Shown piece by piece: positions 9,372 through 18,307 of a stretch of 64,000 nucleotides of DNA (positions within the stretch are counted from its first letter, which is position 1; each line of letters starts with the position of its first letter). A program made the position numbers and the translations under genes. Below the pieces are notes generated by a model. The model had not been told where the DNA came from. It ran no database searches and worked only from the letters and a program-made list of their open reading frames with translations. This DNA is from Roseburia zhanii. Lineage in GTDB: Bacteria > Bacillota > Clostridia > Lachnospirales > Lachnospiraceae. The stretch covers positions 171,155 through 235,154 of the forward strand of contig NZ_JACOPH010000004.1 of the NCBI RefSeq assembly GCF_014287635.1, given 5' to 3'.

Positions 9372-10346
9372 TTATTCAGTATATGAGAGCACCTCGTCAA
9401 ATAATGCCTTTAGTTCTTCATAGCTTTCGATCTCATTGATCTTTGCCCGCAGTTTTGCAGAATTGCGGTAACCGCCGGTATACCATGTGGCATGTTTACG
9501 CATTTCTCTGACACCGGTATAATCTCCCTTGTAGTCAATCAGCATTTTGGCATGACGCAGCATCATTTCTACCATTTCCTGCATTGATGGTTTGGGAAGA
9601 TTTTCTCCTGTCTGCATATAATGCAGGATCTGCCGGAAGATCCATGGATTTCCCTGTGCTCCTCTTGCGATCATAAATCCGTCGCAATTTGTCTGCTCTT
9701 TCATACGCATGACATCTTCACCTGTTAAAATATCTCCGTTTCCGATCACCGGAATATGGACTGCCGCTTTTACCTGTCGGATGATATCCCAGTCTGCTTT
9801 TCCGGAATAATACTGTTCTCTCGTCCTGCCATGAACGGCTATCGCAGCGGCACCGCTTTCCTCTGCGATATGTGCCATTTCTACCGCATTGATATGTTCC
9901 TCGTCAAAACCCTTCCGTATCTTTACGGTCACCGGTTTTTTTATGGCTTTTACGGTCTGTTCGATGATCTTTCCTGCTAAAAGCGGATCTTTCATCAACG
10001 CAGAACCATCACCATTATTGACTACTTTTGGCACCGGACAACCCATGTTGATATCTAAAATATCAAACGGACGATCTTCGATCTGCTTTGCGATTTCACT
10101 CATCACCTGCGGATCTGAACCAAATAACTGCAACGACACCGGATGTTCTCTTTCGTCGATCGTCATTAGTTCTTCTGTATTTTTGTTTTTATAAAGGATT
10201 GCCTTTGCACTGACCATCTCCATGCAGATCAGACCTGCTCCCTGTTCTTTACAAAGAATACGAAATGGCAGGTCGGTCACACCTGCCATCGGAGCTAATA
10301 TTAAATTATTTTCTAATGTTACATTTCCTATCTGCAGTCTTTCCAT
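9372..10346 (-). CDS. dus: tRNA-dihydrouridine synthase (DusB-like)
   Basis: FMN/NADPH-dependent enzyme reducing uridines in the tRNA D-loop. The N-terminal TIM barrel starts LAPMAGVTDLPFR and contains the family signature DINMGCPVPKVVNNGDGSAL with the catalytic Cys (about residue 102), the phosphate-binding VHGRTREQYYSGKADW and GNGDI, then the C-terminal helical tRNA domain. Length 324 aa is normal. It sits 41 bases downstream of coaX, a pairing repeated in many Clostridia. Which of the three Dus classes it is cannot be fixed by eye; DusB is the usual Firmicutes form. Confidence 0.93.
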   Translation of the reverse strand: MERLQIGNVTLENNLILAPMAGVTDLPFRILCKEQGAGLICMEMVSAKAILYKNKNTEELMTIDEREHPVSLQLFGSDPQVMSEIAKQIEDRPFDILDINMGCPVPKVVNNGDGSALMKDPLLAGKIIEQTVKAIKKPVTVKIRKGFDEEHINAVEMAHIAEESGAAAIAVHGRTREQYYSGKADWDIIRQVKAAVHIPVIGNGDILTGEDVMRMKEQTNCDGFMIARGAQGNPWIFRQILHYMQTGENLPKPSMQEMVEMMLRHAKMLIDYKGDYTGVREMRKHATWYTGGYRNSAKLRAKINEIESYEELKALFDEVLSYTE

Positions 10347-10387
10347 TGCTCCCTGCCTTTTTGTTTTCTATTGATAATCATTCTTTC

Positions 10388-11164
10388 TTATTTTGATTTT
10401 GTCTGCTTCTCATAGATCAGACGAAGACCCGATAAAGTCAGATTCGGATCATAGATATCGATACAGTCTGTTTCATTTGCAATGATCCTTCCAAGTCCAC
10501 CGGTTGCCACAACTTTTACGTTTTCATAACCGGATTCTTTGATCATATTCTTTACGATATATTCTGTCTGTCCGATCTGTCCGTATACCAGACCTGCCTG
10601 CATACTGCTGATTGTTTCCTGCGCTAAGATGCTTGCCGGTTTGCGGATCTCAATTTCAGGAAGTTTTGCTGCATCTTCCCAGAGTGCCTTTGCACTGATA
10701 CGGATTCCAGGTGCGGTAACTCCTGCCACAAATGCACCGGATGCATCGACAAGATCATAAGTTGTCGCAGTTCCAAAATCAAGTACAAGTACCGGTCCTC
10801 CATACAGATCATAAGCTCCTACTGCATCAACGATACGGTCTGCACCGATCTGTTTTGGATTTTCTGTGACCACGCGGATTCCGGTTTTGATCCCCGGCCC
10901 TACAATAATCGGTGTGATCTCTAGATATTTGATAATCGCACTGTTTAATGAATGCATGACATTTGGCACCACAGAAGCTGTAATGACATTCTCGATCTCT
11001 TTTTTCGGTATCTGGTTACGCTCTAACATATCGATCACGCTGACACCATATTCATCTGATGTACGAAGCTGTTTTGTCGTCATACGAAATGTGGTAACTA
11101 ATGCTTTTTTATCAAATATCCCAAATGTAATATTGGTATTTCCTACATCAATGGTCAGTAACAT
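10388..11164 (-). CDS. coaX: Type III pantothenate kinase
   Basis: First step of coenzyme A synthesis, 258 aa. It begins with the ASKHA phosphate-binding motif [12 protein letters not shown], has the pantothenate-site segment [17 protein letters not shown], the second phosphate motif [15 protein letters not shown] and the adenosine-site ATGGLG. CoaX enzymes are K+-dependent and insensitive to feedback by CoA. A strong RBS (GAGGAGG) precedes the ATG, and the gene abuts the 111-aa hypothetical by 2 bases. Confidence 0.96.
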   Translation of the reverse strand: MLLTIDVGNTNITFGIFDKKALVTTFRMTTKQLRTSDEYGVSVIDMLERNQIPKKEIENVITASVVPNVMHSLNSAIIKYLEITPIIVGPGIKTGIRVVTENPKQIGADRIVDAVGAYDLYGGPVLVLDFGTATTYDLVDASGAFVAGVTAPGIRISAKALWEDAAKLPEIEIRKPASILAQETISSMQAGLVYGQIGQTEYIVKNMIKESGYENVKVVATGGLGRIIANETDCIDIYDPNLTLSGLRLIYEKQTKSK

Positions 11165-11166
11165 CT

Positions 11167-11502
11167 TTATTCCTCCTCAAACTCCCCTAATATGATGACT
11201 CTGTAAAATATCTGAAGGGAGTCTAATAATTCCGCTTTTGAAACCTGTAACTCTTTTACTTTCAATACACTTCCGATCTCATCATAGAGATAATCTCCCT
11301 CGTCTGCTGATGTACGGAATTCTAATTCTCCGTCTTCATTGTAAACTAAGGTCAGAATCCCGCCTACATCTTCTGTAAAAAGTACACACATGATCTTTAG
11401 TTCATCTTTGACACTTTGCGGAAGCCCCTGAAATATCTGGTTTAAATAGAATTTTTTATCATATGCACTTGATGCGCATAATACGATCTCCTGCTGTTCC
11501 AT
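11167..11502 (-). CDS. Small conserved Lachnospiraceae protein (DUF6145-like)
   Basis: 111 aa, acidic, no signal peptide or membrane segment. Recognisable parts are [16 protein letters not shown] at the N-terminus and an alternating strand region [20 protein letters not shown]. It resembles the DUF6145 family known from Lachnospiraceae next to birA and coaX; this name is from memory of the context and not certain. AAAAGGAG lies 6 bases before the ATG; stop to coaX start is 2 bases. No function can be assigned. Confidence 0.7.
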   Translation of the reverse strand: MEQQEIVLCASSAYDKKFYLNQIFQGLPQSVKDELKIMCVLFTEDVGGILTLVYNEDGELEFRTSADEGDYLYDEIGSVLKVKELQVSKAELLDSLQIFYRVIILGEFEEE

Positions 11503-11513
11503 ACTATCTCCTT

Positions 11514-12491
11514 TTAAACATATCCATAGATTCCCCGAACGGATACTTCTCCCGAAGATACCAGCCGGATGCCGTCTTCTGCTTCTACTATCAGTTCCCC
11601 GCCATCTGTGATCCCTCTTGCGGTTCCCTCATAAGGTTCTCTTGGATCTAATACACGTACCTGCCTGTCTAAATTTACAAGCAGGCTGTTGTATTCTTCT
11701 TTGATCTCTGATAAATTTCCCTTGCTGCAGAATTTATCATAATAAATCTCAAACTGTTCCCAGATCGCTTCGATCAGTCCGGCTCTTTTCACCGGTTCTC
11801 CTTTTTCGAGCAAAAGAGACGTTGCCACATCTTTGATCTCATCCGGAAAACTCTGATTCAACACATTGATCCCGATACCGATCACTACATAATTGATATA
11901 TTCGATCTCGGTATTCATTTCTGTTAAGATTCCACAGACTTTTTTGCCATTGATGACAATGTCATTCGGCCACTTCACACCTGCCGGGAGTCCGGTATAT
12001 AAACGTATGCCTTTTGCAACTGCCATTGCTGCCACAAGTGTCAGCATGGAGGCTTCATCCGGTTTTACAGTCGGTCTTAACAGCATGGTCATAAAGATTC
12101 CAGTATTTTTCGGGGAATCCCAGCCTCTGCCCCTGCGTCCTTTTCCGCTCTCCTGTCGGTCTGCAACGACCAGGGTTCCATGCATACCGCCTTCTTCTGC
12201 AATCCGCTTTGCCTGCACATTGGTAGAATCTGTAACATCATAATAGACGATCTTCTGTCCTGCCCAGCTTGTCTTACGGATGCTTTCTAATTCCTCTGCA
12301 CTTAAAACATCGGGTGAACTGATCAGCCGGTAGCCTTTGTTGGAAACAGCTTCTATCTCATATCCTTCTGCTTTTAATTTCTGCATTACTTTCCATACGG
12401 CAGTCCGTGAAACACCTAATGTTTCACATAACTCCTGTCCTGATACATATCCGTCACTGTTTCGTAATGCTGCTAACAATTCTGTTTTCAA
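11514..12491 (-). CDS. birA: Bifunctional biotin-protein ligase / biotin operon repressor
   Basis: Attaches biotin to carboxylase carrier domains and, through its N-terminal winged helix, can repress biotin genes. The wHTH is residues 1-60 (SGQELCETLGVSRTAVWKVM), the ligase domain carries TDSTNVQAKR, the biotinyl-AMP loop GKGRRGRGWDSP and KWPNDI with the catalytic Lys, and a short SH3-like C-domain follows. The start is TTG; its RBS AGGAG lies inside the last codons of argF, one base away, so the two are translationally coupled. 325 aa. Confidence 0.95.
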   Translation of the reverse strand: MKTELLAALRNSDGYVSGQELCETLGVSRTAVWKVMQKLKAEGYEIEAVSNKGYRLISSPDVLSAEELESIRKTSWAGQKIVYYDVTDSTNVQAKRIAEEGGMHGTLVVADRQESGKGRRGRGWDSPKNTGIFMTMLLRPTVKPDEASMLTLVAAMAVAKGIRLYTGLPAGVKWPNDIVINGKKVCGILTEMNTEIEYINYVVIGIGINVLNQSFPDEIKDVATSLLLEKGEPVKRAGLIEAIWEQFEIYYDKFCSKGNLSEIKEEYNSLLVNLDRQVRVLDPREPYEGTARGITDGGELIVEAEDGIRLVSSGEVSVRGIYGYV

Positions 12492-12492
12492 T

Positions 12493-13485
12493 CTAATTAT
12501 CTCCTAATGTTGCTAACATGATCGCTTTGATACTGTGCATACGGTTTTCTGCTTCATCAAATACCACTGACCAGTCGCTTTCAAATACATCATTGGTCAC
12601 TTCGATTTCCTCTAAACCGAATTTATCATGTACTTCCCTGCCGATCGTTGTCTTAAGATCATGGAATGCAGGCAGACAGTGCATAAAGATTGCGGTATCC
12701 TTTGCATTTTCCATCACTTTGCGGTTTACCTGATATGGCATCAGTTCTTTGATACGTTCTGCCCATGCTTCTTCTGGTTCTCCCATGGATACCCAGACAT
12801 CTGTATAGATAACATCTGCATCTTTTGTGGATGCTTCTACATCTTCACTTAACGTAATCGTTGCGCCTGTTTCTTTTGCTACCTCATTGCAGTAATCTAC
12901 TAATTTCTGATCCGGAAAATAATTTTTTGAGGTACATGCCACAAAATGCATTCCTAATTTTGCACAGGTTACCATCAGTGAATTTCCCATATTATAACGG
13001 GCATCACCCATATATACGAATTTAACGCCTTTTAATTTTCCTAAATGCTCACGGACTGTCATCATATCTGCGATCATCTGTGTCGGGTGAAATTCATTTG
13101 TCAGTCCGTTCCATACCGGAACGCCTGCGTATTCTGCTAATTCTTCTACGATCTCCTGTCCGTATCCTCTGTATTCAATTCCGTCAAACATTCTTCCTAA
13201 CACTCTTGCGGTATCTGCAATACTCTCTTTTTTACCAATCTGGGAACCGGACGGATCTAAATATGTCACATGCATACCAAGATCATGTGCTGCAACTTCA
13301 AATGAACAGCGGGTTCTTGTGCTTGTCTTTTCAAAGATCAATGCGATATTTTTTCCTGTCAGATGTGTATGGGGAATCCCCTGTTTTTTCTCGTTTTTTA
13401 ATTTTTCACCTAAATCGATCAGGTATAAGATCTCCTCCGGTGAGTAGTCCATCAGTTTTAAAAAATTACGTCCCTTTAAATTCAT
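12493..13485 (-). CDS. argF: Ornithine carbamoyltransferase
   Basis: Transfers carbamoyl from carbamoyl phosphate to ornithine to give citrulline (arginine synthesis or, reversed, arginine breakdown). 330 aa with the carbamoyl-phosphate loop [19 protein letters not shown], and the ornithine loop [10 protein letters not shown] with the catalytic Cys. No arcA or arcC is near, so an anabolic role is likely but not proven. It heads the run argF-birA-lysS; the preceding SPFH gene is closed by a terminator, yet no clear promoter could be found in the 14 bases of T-rich spacer and the RBS region. Confidence 0.95.
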   Translation of the reverse strand: MNLKGRNFLKLMDYSPEEILYLIDLGEKLKNEKKQGIPHTHLTGKNIALIFEKTSTRTRCSFEVAAHDLGMHVTYLDPSGSQIGKKESIADTARVLGRMFDGIEYRGYGQEIVEELAEYAGVPVWNGLTNEFHPTQMIADMMTVREHLGKLKGVKFVYMGDARYNMGNSLMVTCAKLGMHFVACTSKNYFPDQKLVDYCNEVAKETGATITLSEDVEASTKDADVIYTDVWVSMGEPEEAWAERIKELMPYQVNRKVMENAKDTAIFMHCLPAFHDLKTTIGREVHDKFGLEEIEVTNDVFESDWSVVFDEAENRMHSIKAIMLATLGDN

Positions 13486-13509
13486 TTGATATCCTCCGTA
13501 TCTGTTTCA

Positions 13510-13547
13510 TAAAATCATAAAGAGCTGCCCGCTTTTGCAGACAGCCC
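13510..13547 (-). terminator. Terminator of the SPFH gene, upstream of argF
   Basis: GAGCTGCCCGC (13522-13532) pairs with GCAGACAGCCC (13537-13547) around a TTTT loop, with G-U pairs, and the minus strand continues TTTATGATTTT. Confidence 0.75.
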
Positions 13548-13561
13548 CACATTGTTTACTT

Positions 13562-14491
13562 CTATTTATCTTCCTTCGCAACCTCGACTAATGACTTTGC
13601 AAGTCCTGCCACACCCTGAATTTCAGAAGGAATGATAATCTTCGTTGCCTTGCCGTCTGCTGCCTTTGCAAATGCTTCTAAGCTCTTAAGCTGAAGTACG
13701 GAAGCGTCTGGATTTGCTTCTTTTAAGAAACGAAGACCATCTGCATTTGCCTGCTGGATCTTAAGGATTGCTTCTGCCTGACCTTCTGCTTCGCGGATTG
13801 TAGCTTCTTTGTGTGCTTCTGCACGTAAGATCGCTGCCTGTTTCTCTGCTTCTGCATCTAAGATTGCAGATTCTTTCTTACCTTCTGCAACAAGGATCGT
13901 TGATTTTTTCTCTCCTTCTGCTTTTAAGATTGCTTCTCTTCGTTCACGTTCTGCCTTCATCTGTTTTTCCATGGCATCCTGAATCGCAGCCGGTGGAATG
14001 ATATTCTTAAGTTCTACACGGTTTACTTTGATACCCCATGGATCAGTAGCAACGTCTAAGGATGCACGCATCTTTGTATTGATCGTTTCACGAGATGTTA
14101 AAGTTTCATCTAATTCAAGATCACCGATGATATTACGAAGTGTAGTTGCTGTCAGATTCTCGATCGCCATGATCGGATTCTCTACACCATAAGCAAATAA
14201 CTTCGGATCTGTGATCTGGAAATATACTACAGTATCGATCTGCATCGTTACGTTATCTTTTGTGATAACCGGCTGTGGTGGGAAATCTACCACCTGCTCT
14301 TTTAAATTGATCCGCTTTGCAATGCGGTCTACAAACGGTCTTTTGAAATGAAGTCCAACGCCCCATGTAGCCCGATAAGCACCTAAACATTCCACAACTG
14401 CAGCGTGTGCCTGTGGTACGATCTTGATACAGCTTGCTGCGATCACTAATACAATGACCAGTAAGATTACAAATACAATCATAAATTCCAT
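13562..14491 (-). CDS. SPFH/stomatin-like membrane protein (QmcA/slipin type)
   Basis: 309 aa: one N-terminal membrane helix (residues 3-20), the SPFH domain (about 25-190, with VVECLGAYRATWGVGLHF and DNVTMQIDTVVYFQI), a long charged coiled coil of repeated EAEKQAAILRAEAHKEA type, and a C-terminal tail. Such proteins form large oligomeric cages at membrane microdomains and often guard FtsH-type proteases. The usual NfeD partner is absent next door. The ATG has GGAGG 12 bases upstream; a striking dyad lies in the leader at 14532-14567. Confidence 0.92.
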   Translation of the reverse strand: MEFMIVFVILLVIVLVIAASCIKIVPQAHAAVVECLGAYRATWGVGLHFKRPFVDRIAKRINLKEQVVDFPPQPVITKDNVTMQIDTVVYFQITDPKLFAYGVENPIMAIENLTATTLRNIIGDLELDETLTSRETINTKMRASLDVATDPWGIKVNRVELKNIIPPAAIQDAMEKQMKAERERREAILKAEGEKKSTILVAEGKKESAILDAEAEKQAAILRAEAHKEATIREAEGQAEAILKIQQANADGLRFLKEANPDASVLQLKSLEAFAKAADGKATKIIIPSEIQGVAGLAKSLVEVAKEDK

Positions 14492-14531
14492 ATATGAGTT
14501 TCCTCCATTTCATTTTTTAAGCTTGTTTTTT

Positions 14532-14567
14532 GCTGTATAGGGAATCCCAACGGATTTACCTATACAG
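14532..14567. promoter_or_regulatory. Long dyad in the leader of the SPFH gene
   Basis: CTGTATAGG at 14533-14541 and CCTATACAG at 14558-14566 match perfectly; inside them GAATCC faces GGATTT around a CAAC loop. There is no T-run on the minus strand, so this is not a plain terminator. It lies between the terminator of the wall-hydrolase gene and the SPFH start and could be an operator or a leader hairpin. Confidence 0.5.
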
Positions 14568-14568
14568 T

Positions 14569-14612
14569 AAAAAAGTAGTATGTCAGCTATGTTCTCATAA
14601 CTAACATACTAC
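14569..14612 (-). terminator. Terminator of the wall-hydrolase gene
   Basis: GTAGTATGTCAGCTATG (14575-14591) pairs with CATAACTAACATACTAC (14596-14612), 17 positions with two mismatches (G-U on the RNA), followed on the minus strand by six T residues. It ends 22 bases past the stop codon. Confidence 0.85.
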
Positions 14613-14634
14613 TATACTTCAAATAAGATTACAA

Positions 14635-15960
14635 CTAGAAAAATACATTTGCCCCGATCACAGTACCCTGTGCACCTGATGCCGCACTACGGAACTGTAA
14701 GGCTCCATTTGTATTATCGATTCCACTGATTGCTTCCTGTGCTGCCTGTAAACAGGAACCTTTTACACCACTTGCTGCAACTGCTGCAACACTGCCGCTT
14801 AATGCCGGTGTAAATTGTCCACCCTGATATACAACACCGGAAATGGAATTTGGATATGCACCGCTTCTTACACGGTTCATAACAACTGCTCCAACTGCAA
14901 GCATTCCTTCGTAAGAACCGTTTCCTGCTTCACACTGGATCAGTGCACCTAACAGGGTAACTTCATCTCCATTTGCACTTGCTGCCGGTTTCTTTGTGAT
15001 CCCTGCTTCTTTTGCTTCTTTTTCAGCTACCTGTTCGGCTGTCAATGCTGTTCCAAGATTCAATGCCACACTGACATATTCGCCTTTGACATAAGCAGTT
15101 GTTCCTGATGCGGAAACTGCAATCCAGCCATCGGCTGCCTCCGTGTCTTTATCTACTTTTAATTTATCTCCGTTTGCTGCTGTGGTAACAACATCTGCTT
15201 CTTCACTCGGCTCACTCCGAAGTCTGAGTGCATCTGCTGTTACGGTTGCATACAGGCTGCACACTTCATTTGCCAGCGCATTTGCATCATCACCGTATAC
15301 TAAATAGTCATTTTTCACATAGCCGGTTACATCGCCGGATGTGATCTGTGTCCATTCAGGATCTACGGAAACAACTTCTGCCACATCGCCTTTATAAAGC
15401 TTGCCTGCTAATTCAGAACCTGCATCCGGTGAAGTACGGATATTCATATCCTCATCTACATCTGCCATGACACGGTTTGCCCATTCCGGATCGGCTGTTT
15501 CTTCTGTCTGGATTGTTTCACTTTCTTCTGCATCAGATACTTCTGCGTCTGCCACCTGTGTATCCTCTGCTGCTGTTTCCTCTGGTGCAGCCTCTTCCAC
15601 TGTTGCCTCAGATTCTGTGGCTGCCTGCTGTGTTTCCTGCAAAGTTGCTGCTGCAAGTTCGTCTAATCCTGCTGCACCGCCTGCAAAATCTGCAGTTTCT
15701 TCATCTACACTTTCTGCAACCATATCATTTTGTGTTCTCTCGACTGTCGCATAGATAAGACCACCGTCTTCAAACACCCCTGATTCCATATTCCGTAATT
15801 CAGAAATAATTCCTGCTGTACCGTTTTTGCCTAATGCAACATTCTCTGTCACATTTCCTTTGCTGTCTTCTGTGGAACCCCCAAATGCGGTGATCGTTGT
15901 CATAACCAAAAGTGATGCTGTTACGGTCATGCTTTCAACCACTTTTTTGTTTAGTTTCAT
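14635..15960 (-). CDS. Secreted cell-wall hydrolase: two SH3 domains plus SleB-type hydrolase
   Basis: Exported peptidoglycan hydrolase, about 441 aa. A signal peptide (basic MKLNKKVVES, then a hydrophobic run with TASLLVMTTITAFGG) is followed by an acidic Ala/Glu/Thr-rich linker, two bacterial SH3 modules (MNIRTSPDAGSELAGKLYKG and LRLRSEPSEEADVVTTAANG), then a C-terminal SleB/CwlJ-type Hydrolase_2 domain with IQCEAGNGSYEGMLAVGAVV holding the likely catalytic Glu. Two adjacent ATG codons lie 4 and 7 bases after GGAGG; the second is used here. A good sigma-A promoter is at 16096-16124. It could act in vegetative growth or sporulation; the vegetative-type promoter favours growth. Confidence 0.88.
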   Translation of the reverse strand: MKLNKKVVESMTVTASLLVMTTITAFGGSTEDSKGNVTENVALGKNGTAGIISELRNMESGVFEDGGLIYATVERTQNDMVAESVDEETADFAGGAAGLDELAAATLQETQQAATESEATVEEAAPEETAAEDTQVADAEVSDAEESETIQTEETADPEWANRVMADVDEDMNIRTSPDAGSELAGKLYKGDVAEVVSVDPEWTQITSGDVTGYVKNDYLVYGDDANALANEVCSLYATVTADALRLRSEPSEEADVVTTAANGDKLKVDKDTEAADGWIAVSASGTTAYVKGEYVSVALNLGTALTAEQVAEKEAKEAGITKKPAASANGDEVTLLGALIQCEAGNGSYEGMLAVGAVVMNRVRSGAYPNSISGVVYQGGQFTPALSGSVAAVAASGVKGSCLQAAQEAISGIDNTNGALQFRSAASGAQGTVIGANVFF

Positions 15961-16095
15961 CATAAAACCTCCAAGTGCTGTAATCTCTGTCAAAATGTAT
16001 CTGCTGAAAATATATCATTTGTATTATGATTTTTTCATTTTTATTCACATTTTTATTCAGAAATATTACATTTATTACAAAAATGTTACAGTCAG

Positions 16096-16124
16096 ATATT
16101 AGCATACTATTTTGAAGTTGTCAA
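16096..16124 (-). promoter_or_regulatory. Sigma-A promoter of the wall-hydrolase gene
   Basis: On the minus strand a perfect TTGACA (16119-16124), a 17-base spacer and TAATAT (16096-16101). The start site would be near 16089, giving a leader of about 130 bases. Confidence 0.75.
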
Positions 16125-16160
16125 GTCAGTGCTCTAAAGTGATGATCTTGTTGAAACCTC

Positions 16161-16293
16161 GTTACTGTTCACACAGCAGCCAGACATTTACTGTCTGGCT
16201 GCGTAAGAAAGTGATTCAGGTGGTGATTTTTGCTTCGCAAAGCGAACTTTCATGCAAAAATCACGAGTTACTGCTCACGGAGTGAACAGTAAC
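16161..16293. other. Multi-hairpin intergenic element between pgi and the wall-hydrolase gene
   Basis: GTTACTGTTCAC (16161-16172) is exactly complementary to GTGAACAGTAAC (16282-16293), which would close a fold containing an 11-bp hairpin GCAGCCAGACA/TGTCTGGCTGC (16176-16202) and an 11-bp arm GTGATTTTTGC/GCAAAAATCAC (16223-16264) with an inner TTCGC/GCGAA stem. A near copy of the first strand, GTTACTGCTCAC (16267-16278), competes for the same partner. On the plus strand TTGAAG-17-TAAAGT (16112-16140) could be a promoter, and the pgi terminator at 16301-16336 is symmetric enough to stop transcription from this side, so a small RNA is possible; a DNA repeat is the alternative. Confidence 0.5.
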
Positions 16294-16300
16294 AACTCTA

Positions 16301-16336
16301 AGAAAGAGCCGGCAGAACATCCTGCCGGCTCTTTCT
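16301..16336 (-). terminator. Terminator of pgi (symmetric)
   Basis: AGAAAGAGCCGGCAG (16301-16315) pairs perfectly with CTGCCGGCTCTTTCT (16322-16336), 15 bp, starting 14 bases past the pgi stop. The weak T-rich tail on both sides would let it work in both directions. Confidence 0.85.
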
Positions 16337-16350
16337 CATATACTGTATGA

Positions 16351-17697
16351 TCATAATCTCTTTAATAATTCTTCTCTCTGTGCTTCATAGCCCGGTTTTC
16401 CAAGAAGTGCAAACATGTTCTTTTTGTAGCTTTCTACACCCGGCTGGTTAAATGGATTGACACCTAACAGATATCCGCTGATACCTACTGCAAACTCGAA
16501 GAAATAGAATAATTCTCCTAAATAAAATTCGTTCTGCTCTGGAACTTTGACCATTAAGTTCGGTACATTTCCGTCTGTATGTGCAAGAATCGTTCCGTTC
16601 ATTGCACTCTTATTGACAAAGTCCATATCTTTTCCTGCAAGATAATTGAGTCCGTCTAAATCTACTGCCTCTTCCTCGATAACAACATTTCCTCTGGATT
16701 TTTCAATATTTAAGACGGTTTCAAACATGATTCTTGCTCCATCCTGAATAAACTGTCCCATGGAATGAAGATCTGTTGTTAAATCAACAGATGCAGGGAA
16801 TAAACCTTTCTGGTCTTTTCCTTCGCTTTCTCCATATAATTGTTTCCACCATTCAGATACATAATGCAGGCTTGGCTCATAATTTGCAAGCACTTCGATG
16901 GATTTTCCCTTTCTAAGCAGGATATTACGGATTGCTGCATACTGTAAGGAATCATTCTCCTCAAACTTCTGCTCTAATGCTAATTTTCTTCCTTCTGCTG
17001 CTCCTGCCATCAACTGGTCAAGATCTGCACCGGATACTGCGATCGGAAGTAAACCTACTGCTGTTAAAACAGAGAAACGTCCGCCTACATCATCTGGTAC
17101 TACAAATGTTTCGTATCCTTCTTCTGTTGCAAGGTTCTTAAGGGCTCCCTTTGCTTTATCTGTTGTTGCATAGATACGCTTTGCTGCTTCTTCCTTGCCA
17201 TATTTTTCCTCTAATTTCTTCTTAAAAATACGGAATGCGATCGCTGGTTCTGTTGTTGTACCGGATTTAGAAATGATATTTACAGAGAAATCCCTGTCAC
17301 CTACAACATCTAAAAGTCCCTCTAAATATGCACCGCTGATGCTGTTTCCTGCATAATAGATTTCCGGTGTCTTTCTTTCTTCTTTTGAGATATTATTGTA
17401 AAATCCATGTCTTAAAAATTCTATCGCTGCTCTTGCTCCAAGGTAAGAACCTCCGATACCGATAACGATCAATACTTCTGAATCAGACTGAATCTTCTTT
17501 GCAGCTTCTTTGATCCTTGCAAACTCTTCCTTGTCATAATCTACCGGAAGGTCTATCCAGCCTAAGAAATCGTTGCCTGCGCCATTTTTTGCAACAAGCT
17601 GTTCCTTAGCGTCCTCAACTAATTTGCTTATATAGCCGATTTCTTCTTCACTGATAAATCCGGCTGCTTTTGAATAATCCAATGTAACTTTACCCAT
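16351..17697 (-). CDS. pgi: Glucose-6-phosphate isomerase
   Basis: Interconverts glucose 6-phosphate and fructose 6-phosphate in glycolysis. 448 aa, the compact gram-positive form. Visible signatures are [17 protein letters not shown], the sugar-phosphate site [28 protein letters not shown] (PGI signature 1), the catalytic segment around [12 protein letters not shown] and [11 protein letters not shown] near the C-terminus. RBS AAAGGAG lies 9 bases before the ATG. Monocistronic: own promoter at 17756-17784 and own terminator. Confidence 0.97.
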   Translation of the reverse strand: MGKVTLDYSKAAGFISEEEIGYISKLVEDAKEQLVAKNGAGNDFLGWIDLPVDYDKEEFARIKEAAKKIQSDSEVLIVIGIGGSYLGARAAIEFLRHGFYNNISKEERKTPEIYYAGNSISGAYLEGLLDVVGDRDFSVNIISKSGTTTEPAIAFRIFKKKLEEKYGKEEAAKRIYATTDKAKGALKNLATEEGYETFVVPDDVGGRFSVLTAVGLLPIAVSGADLDQLMAGAAEGRKLALEQKFEENDSLQYAAIRNILLRKGKSIEVLANYEPSLHYVSEWWKQLYGESEGKDQKGLFPASVDLTTDLHSMGQFIQDGARIMFETVLNIEKSRGNVVIEEEAVDLDGLNYLAGKDMDFVNKSAMNGTILAHTDGNVPNLMVKVPEQNEFYLGELFYFFEFAVGISGYLLGVNPFNQPGVESYKKNMFALLGKPGYEAQREELLKRL

Positions 17698-17755
17698 GAG
17701 ATAACACTCCTTTGTCTATATATCTTTACTTTAGTTAATATTTCTGACCTTTTTT

Positions 17756-17784
17756 ATTTTAGCAAACCCACCCTTATAGTTCAA
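17756..17784 (-). promoter_or_regulatory. Sigma-A promoter of pgi
   Basis: Minus strand: TTGAAC (17779-17784), 17-base spacer, TAAAAT (17756-17761), about 60 bases before the pgi ATG. Confidence 0.6.
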
Positions 17785-17800
17785 GTACAAAAACCGCACA

Positions 17801-18130
17801 CTAAAAGACTTCCTGTATCACATCCATCAAAAGTTTTGCGTCCTCTGACGTTTGCTGTTTTTCCGCCTCTTTCTGCCGTCTTTTTGCCGTCTGATAGACC
17901 GGTACTTTTACCGTTTCTAAAGCATCGTCCTGCTCACTTTCCGTTTCTGGTATGCCATCTAATACCACTTCAAAATATCTGCGTATCTTTTTACAGATCT
18001 TATGTACTTCATGTTTCATCCTGCTGACCTGAATTAAGATCACAAGTAACAGAAAAAATAAAACACCTCCTGCGATCAGGGCAGTTGTCACTAAATTTTC
18101 TCTTATGTATAGAATCATTTCCTGTAACAT
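17801..18130 (-). CDS. Small single-span membrane protein, unknown
   Basis: 109 aa. The start is the ATG at 18130, which has AGGAGG 7 bases upstream; the longer frame to 18265 has no RBS. A membrane helix spans about residues 14-38 (LVTTALIAGGVLFFLLLVILI), followed by a basic juxtamembrane helix (SRMKHEVHKICKKIRRYFEVV) and an acidic then basic cytoplasmic tail ending DAKLLMDVIQEVF. No known domain. The layout resembles small membrane anchors or cell-envelope accessory proteins, but no role can be given. Confidence 0.65.
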   Translation of the reverse strand: MLQEMILYIRENLVTTALIAGGVLFFLLLVILIQVSRMKHEVHKICKKIRRYFEVVLDGIPETESEQDDALETVKVPVYQTAKRRQKEAEKQQTSEDAKLLMDVIQEVF

Positions 18131-18307
18131 AATGATGCCTCCTTTTCTTTGCTGATAAGGTTTACAAGCATAAATACAATTTATACTTTTGATACTTACA
18201 TTATAGAAAAAGATGGCTGCAAAGAAAAGCAGGACAACCTGTCTTTTCACCGCAAGTTTTACCATTATATATGGGAGATATTCTTCTTTCGACAGCTGCC
18301 CCCATAT

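Noticed and set aside
13486..13561. T-box or arginine-responsive riboswitch before argF
   Set aside because: The interval is only 76 bases, fully used by the terminator of the SPFH gene and the argF RBS; no T-box sequence is present.
15401..15754. Long plus-strand frames opposite the wall-hydrolase gene
   Set aside because: They mirror the Ala/Glu/Thr-rich linker on the other strand, have no RBS, and give Ser-rich low-complexity protein.
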